Shown: in pieces, positions 62,439 to 64,000 of the stretch
Layout: each line of letters starts with the position of its first letter
Numbering within the stretch: the stretch's first letter is position 1
Assembly: GCA_950295325.1 (NCBI GenBank)
Contig: OX485804.1
Location: 62,898,533-62,962,532, forward strand
Origin: Polytrichum commune
Taxonomy: Eukaryota; Streptophyta; Polytrichopsida; Polytrichales; Polytrichaceae
Direction: 5' to 3'
DNA length: 64,000 nucleotides
Position numbers and translations under genes: made by a program
Notes under the pieces: generated by a model
Database searches by the model: none
Seen by the model: only the letters and a program-made list of their open reading frames with translations
Told to the model about the DNA's origin: nothing

Positions 62439-64000
62439 GTGGAGAGAATTAACGACGGTCCATTCTTCCTTGACCTCTAGATTGTTGTTGTAGAGATAAA
62501 AGCTCAAGACCTCCTTCTTGATTTGCACGCTGTCAGGATAAAATAGAAGTAGAGCCCCGTTGTCATGAAGATAGCCTTGACAAAACCCAATGATGAACTT
62601 GATGAAGTTTGGAACCTGCTTATTCCAATTTGGAACTTGCCGTGGGAATTCGGAAACGCCAGGGACAGTCAAACCATCGGGATACTTTGCAATAATGAGG
62701 TCCACCGCACCCTTCTGCACCACCTTGCCTGAAAAGAAGAATTCCATGGATGCTCCAACCTTTGTTTCAAAACAACCATAGCGTTTAGTAGAGAATTAAT
62801 TGGTGATTAGGGGCATGCTAGCTAAATTGAATGGGAATGAAGCTGGATATGTACCTCACTCAGAAAAGCAACCATGTCATCGTACGTGGAAGGGAATTTG
62901 TTGTTTTTTGCCTTATAATCCAACATTCCGTGGAACGAGTCATTGAGTATGAGAACCCGAGGAGAAGCAGAGGAGGAGGTCCACACCTGGGAGGACAACA
63001 TTGCCTTCACCGCAGGTGGGATAAACCTGATCGTCTTGGCTTGACTAGGAGCTCCGAGGTGAATACGCTTCGGAGCATGTGCACGTGGAGGATGAGAGCT
63101 GAGAGGCTCTGCAAGTTCAACATTTGGAACACCGATATCACTACCTGTTGCACGAATATCTTCATCCATTGGCTCCTCAACCAACTCAACAACCTTCCGC
63201 TTGAATCCCCGAGGCCTACTCCCTTTAGTGGCCGTTTTGCTTCTGGAGGAGCCACCTTTGGGGGGTGTGGGAGACTGTGACGCTGGAACTGAGGCAGCGG
63301 GAGAAGGTAAGAGAGGTTGGATTGAGTCCCTCAGTGCAATGTCAAAGGGAGGAGGTTTTTTCAACGGGCAGTCCAAATACCACCCGCATTGGTGAAAGTG
63401 AATTGGATCCCATGTTTTTAGAATTGCAGGAGTGAACATGGAATCTGGACTTTGGATATCCATGTTGTTAGGGAAAAATGTGGTACCTTAGAGATGGCCT
63501 TCATGGGTAGGAGAACGTACCGAAAATACCTGTAAAGAACCCTGCGGACAACCTGAACAAAAAAATGTTGTTTCTTCGGGGGGTTGTTCTTGTGAGCACC
63601 GTTATCTCCACCCAACTCAATGAAGAAGGCAAACTCCCAAAGCTGACACCTCATCGCTTCGACGTAATCGAAGATCGTAAAGATCGGATCTTCGCCATCG
63701 GGATTGTAGTCAATAATTTCCCCAAGGTCAGTGATAACACCTGAAAAGAGCTCCTCAACCTCCACTGCTATCTGAGGCCATGCACACAAAAATGTTGTCT
63801 TATTGGTTGCAATCAAATGAGCTCATTAAGGGTCAATCAAATGACAACATGAAATGTGAGATGAATATTAACTTACGCCCACCATGTTGTCCGATTGAGC
63901 CAGTCCGGAAACTTGGAGTTGGCGAAGCTAGCCTTCGGAAAGCGATGCGCACCCCGAATTGCCGCAAAGGAGTTCCACCTTTGGAGCCACTTCACCATCA

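Larger units (their letters stand above)
50054..64000 (-). pseudogene. DNA N4/N6 amino-methyltransferase-like gene, split by a CACTA element; 5' end outside
   Basis: Exons in transcript order: about 64000-63877 (edge, junction phase unresolved), 63771-63530, 63449-62855, 62759-62436 interrupted by the element then 51241-51186, 50949-50648, 50559-50364 and 50270-50054 (TGA). The protein shows VLILNDSF, then VDLIIAKYPDG where beta-class methyltransferases carry D-P-P-Y/W (motif IV). Next comes FIIGFCQGYLHDNGALLLF. C-terminally there is GPKEKAMSLLQLLI (motif X, like HPTEKP) and GGIICDLTAETGASILAAQ with ALEGDKEL (motif I and II, like DPFAGTGTT). A basic, Ser/Pro-rich linker (GFKRKVVELVEE) lies before the fold. 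Joining the sequence across the insertion keeps the frame and reaches a strong GTATGT donor, so the gene was intact before the insertion. The missing DPPY suggests a non-catalytic or altered relative. Plant N4-cytosine methyltransferases are a possible, untested kinship. Confidence 0.75.

Overview
The window is nuclear DNA of a land plant. Two conserved eukaryotic genes have GT-AG introns. The RPN9 proteasome gene encodes 386 residues, which I recall as the Arabidopsis length. The mobile elements are plant types: CACTA/En-Spm, Ty3-gypsy, pogo-like and many short inverted-repeat elements. A DUF7869 gene and a DNA amino-methyltransferase-like gene suggest a non-seed plant (bryophyte, lycophyte or fern), but the species cannot be fixed from the sequence.

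Layout. 0-2.7 kb: a two-exon DUF7869 transposase-like gene entering from the left edge, with an in-frame stop near its end. 2.7-21 kb: AT-rich repeat country holding several small DNA transposons (4009-5214, 6955-7173, 9469-10436, 17164-17680, 20857-20995), old dispersed repeat families and one orphan ORF (11949-12575). 21.5-28.6 kb: a nine-exon, 430-residue FAD-dependent renalase-like oxidoreductase, probably organelle-targeted, whose introns have collected repeats. 28.7-34.2 kb: more repeats and a possible aspartic-protease relic. 34.3-37.6 kb, minus strand: RPN9, six exons and intact. 38-50 kb: a 202-bp MITE with a 6-bp target duplication, a long T-rich tract that is a decayed minus-strand gypsy retroelement with recognisable integrase, and a GC-rich island (47.1-49.05 kb) without a recognisable gene.

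50-64 kb is the most interesting part. A minus-strand gene with the permuted (motif IV ... X ... I) architecture of N4/N6 DNA amino-methyltransferases is split within an exon by an 11.2-kb CACTA element at 51245-62435. The element has 12-bp perfect terminal inverted repeats and a GAG target duplication. Removing it in silico restores an open frame and a good splice donor. It carries two divergent genes, a minus-strand TnpA-like gene and a plus-strand Tnp2/DUF4218/DUF4216 transposase. Both are dead, with frameshifts and with stop codons that each fit C-to-T change at CGA or CAG. The methyltransferase-like protein appears to have lost the catalytic DPPY motif while keeping the cofactor-binding end, so it is an unusual family member that has also been broken by a transposon.
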